Below are positions 13,376 through 13,614 of a stretch of 13,614 nt of DNA, piece after piece. Source of the stretch: Dehalococcoidia bacterium. GTDB lineage: Bacteria; Chloroflexota; Dehalococcoidia; SHYD01; SHYC01. The stretch is taken from the NCBI GenBank assembly GCA_016844365.1, contig JAENIT010000005.1, positions 1-13,614 of the forward strand. The letters run 5' to 3'. The notes beneath the pieces were generated by a model. The model did not search any database. It had not been told where the DNA came from and saw only the letters and a program-made list of their open reading frames with translations. Numbering within the stretch: the first letter of the stretch is position 1; every line of letters starts with the position of its first letter. Both the position numbers and the translations under genes were made by a program.

Positions 13376-13376
13376 A

Positions 13377-13614
13377 TCACTTCTCCTTTCGCTCGTCCCA
13401 CTCGCTCCCCAGGTGGACGAGGGCCGCCTCTATCAGGGGCGGACTCACCGTCCGCATCGCCGCTAGTCGAGCCAGCGCCTGGAGAGCCTGGGTGGGACTC
13501 AGCCGCCCCTCATCAAAAAGGTCCACCACCAAGACAGGAGTGCAGACCGTTCGCAGTCCCAGCCGCTGCGCTTCCAGCAGAGGGCGGCGGTCGTCCATCA
13601 GGAGGACCCAATCA
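13377..13614 (-). CDS. PIN-like (DUF3368-type) toxin, N-terminus cut off by window edge
   Basis: The frame is open to the right edge, so ATG 13598 is probably not the real start. The visible 78 residues begin DWVLLMDDRRPLLEAQRLGL, the acidic motif and helix near the end of DUF3368/PIN-fold proteins, followed by a helical tail (EGRLSPTQALQALARLAAM). PIN-domain toxins are RNases that cut tRNA, rRNA or mRNA. It lies upstream of its antitoxin with a 1-nt gap, the reverse of the most common order. Assignment depends on the C-terminal third alone plus the neighbouring antitoxin. Confidence 0.7.
   Translation of the reverse strand, partial: DWVLLMDDRRPLLEAQRLGLRTVCTPVLVVDLFDEGRLSPTQALQALARLAAMRTVSPPLIEAALVHLGSEWDERKEK

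Noticed and set aside
1..13614. CRISPR array, insertion sequence, integrase, tRNA or rRNA
   Set aside because: I looked on both strands for regular repeats, terminal inverted repeats with a transposase frame, and RNA gene signatures, and saw none.

Overview
The window looks like a piece of a moderately GC-rich bacterial chromosome. The protein styles (MaoC-type dehydratase pairs, split heterodimeric ABC exporters, UPF0175/PIN-type toxin-antitoxin genes, retroviral-type aspartic protease pairs) remind me most of Chloroflexota, perhaps a Dehalococcoidia-like lineage. That placement rests on family resemblance from memory only; no rRNA, tRNA or phylogenetic marker is present. Promoters that fit the ordinary sigma-70 pattern (TTGACA, 16-18 bp, TATAAT) can be read on both strands.

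Left part (1-5760): two MaoC/hotdog dehydratase-type genes run leftwards from a good sigma-70 promoter at 958-986. Divergently, a promoter at 1055-1084 starts a rightward cluster: ABC exporter half A, a small antitoxin-like gene, a Rid-family gene, a second small antitoxin-like gene, and ABC exporter half B. The two ABC halves have complementary degenerate motifs, so they should form one heterodimeric exporter even though about 950 bp of other genes separate them. A strong hairpin at 5730-5757 closes the cluster and also faces a small zinc-ribbon gene coming from the other side.

Middle part (5760-10570), all leftward: a 74-residue zinc-ribbon protein with a full-consensus promoter. Further upstream lies a two-gene unit made of a 765-residue, very divergent ATP-type PEP carboxykinase-like P-loop protein followed by a stand-alone HD hydrolase of the small alarmone hydrolase type. 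Ahead of these is a patch of small genes that looks AT-richer by eye: a small protein overlapping a retroviral-type aspartic protease gene, a 52-codon ORF overlapping the end of the protease gene, and a roughly 103-codon gene broken by two apparent one-base deletions directly in front of the PEP carboxykinase-like gene. A gene-poor stretch at 10245-10572 holds two extended -10 promoters facing away from each other and a doubtful ORF.

Right part (10573-13614): an MFS transporter (+) converges on a leftward ArsR-regulator/YceI pair. A leftward PIN-like toxin (cut by the window edge) and an RHH-plus-HTH antitoxin end at a hairpin at 12943-12969.

The most unusual items are the PEP carboxykinase-like/alarmone-hydrolase pair, the aspartic protease/small-protein overlap pair with its broken neighbour, and the split asymmetric ABC exporter carrying antitoxin-like and Rid passengers.
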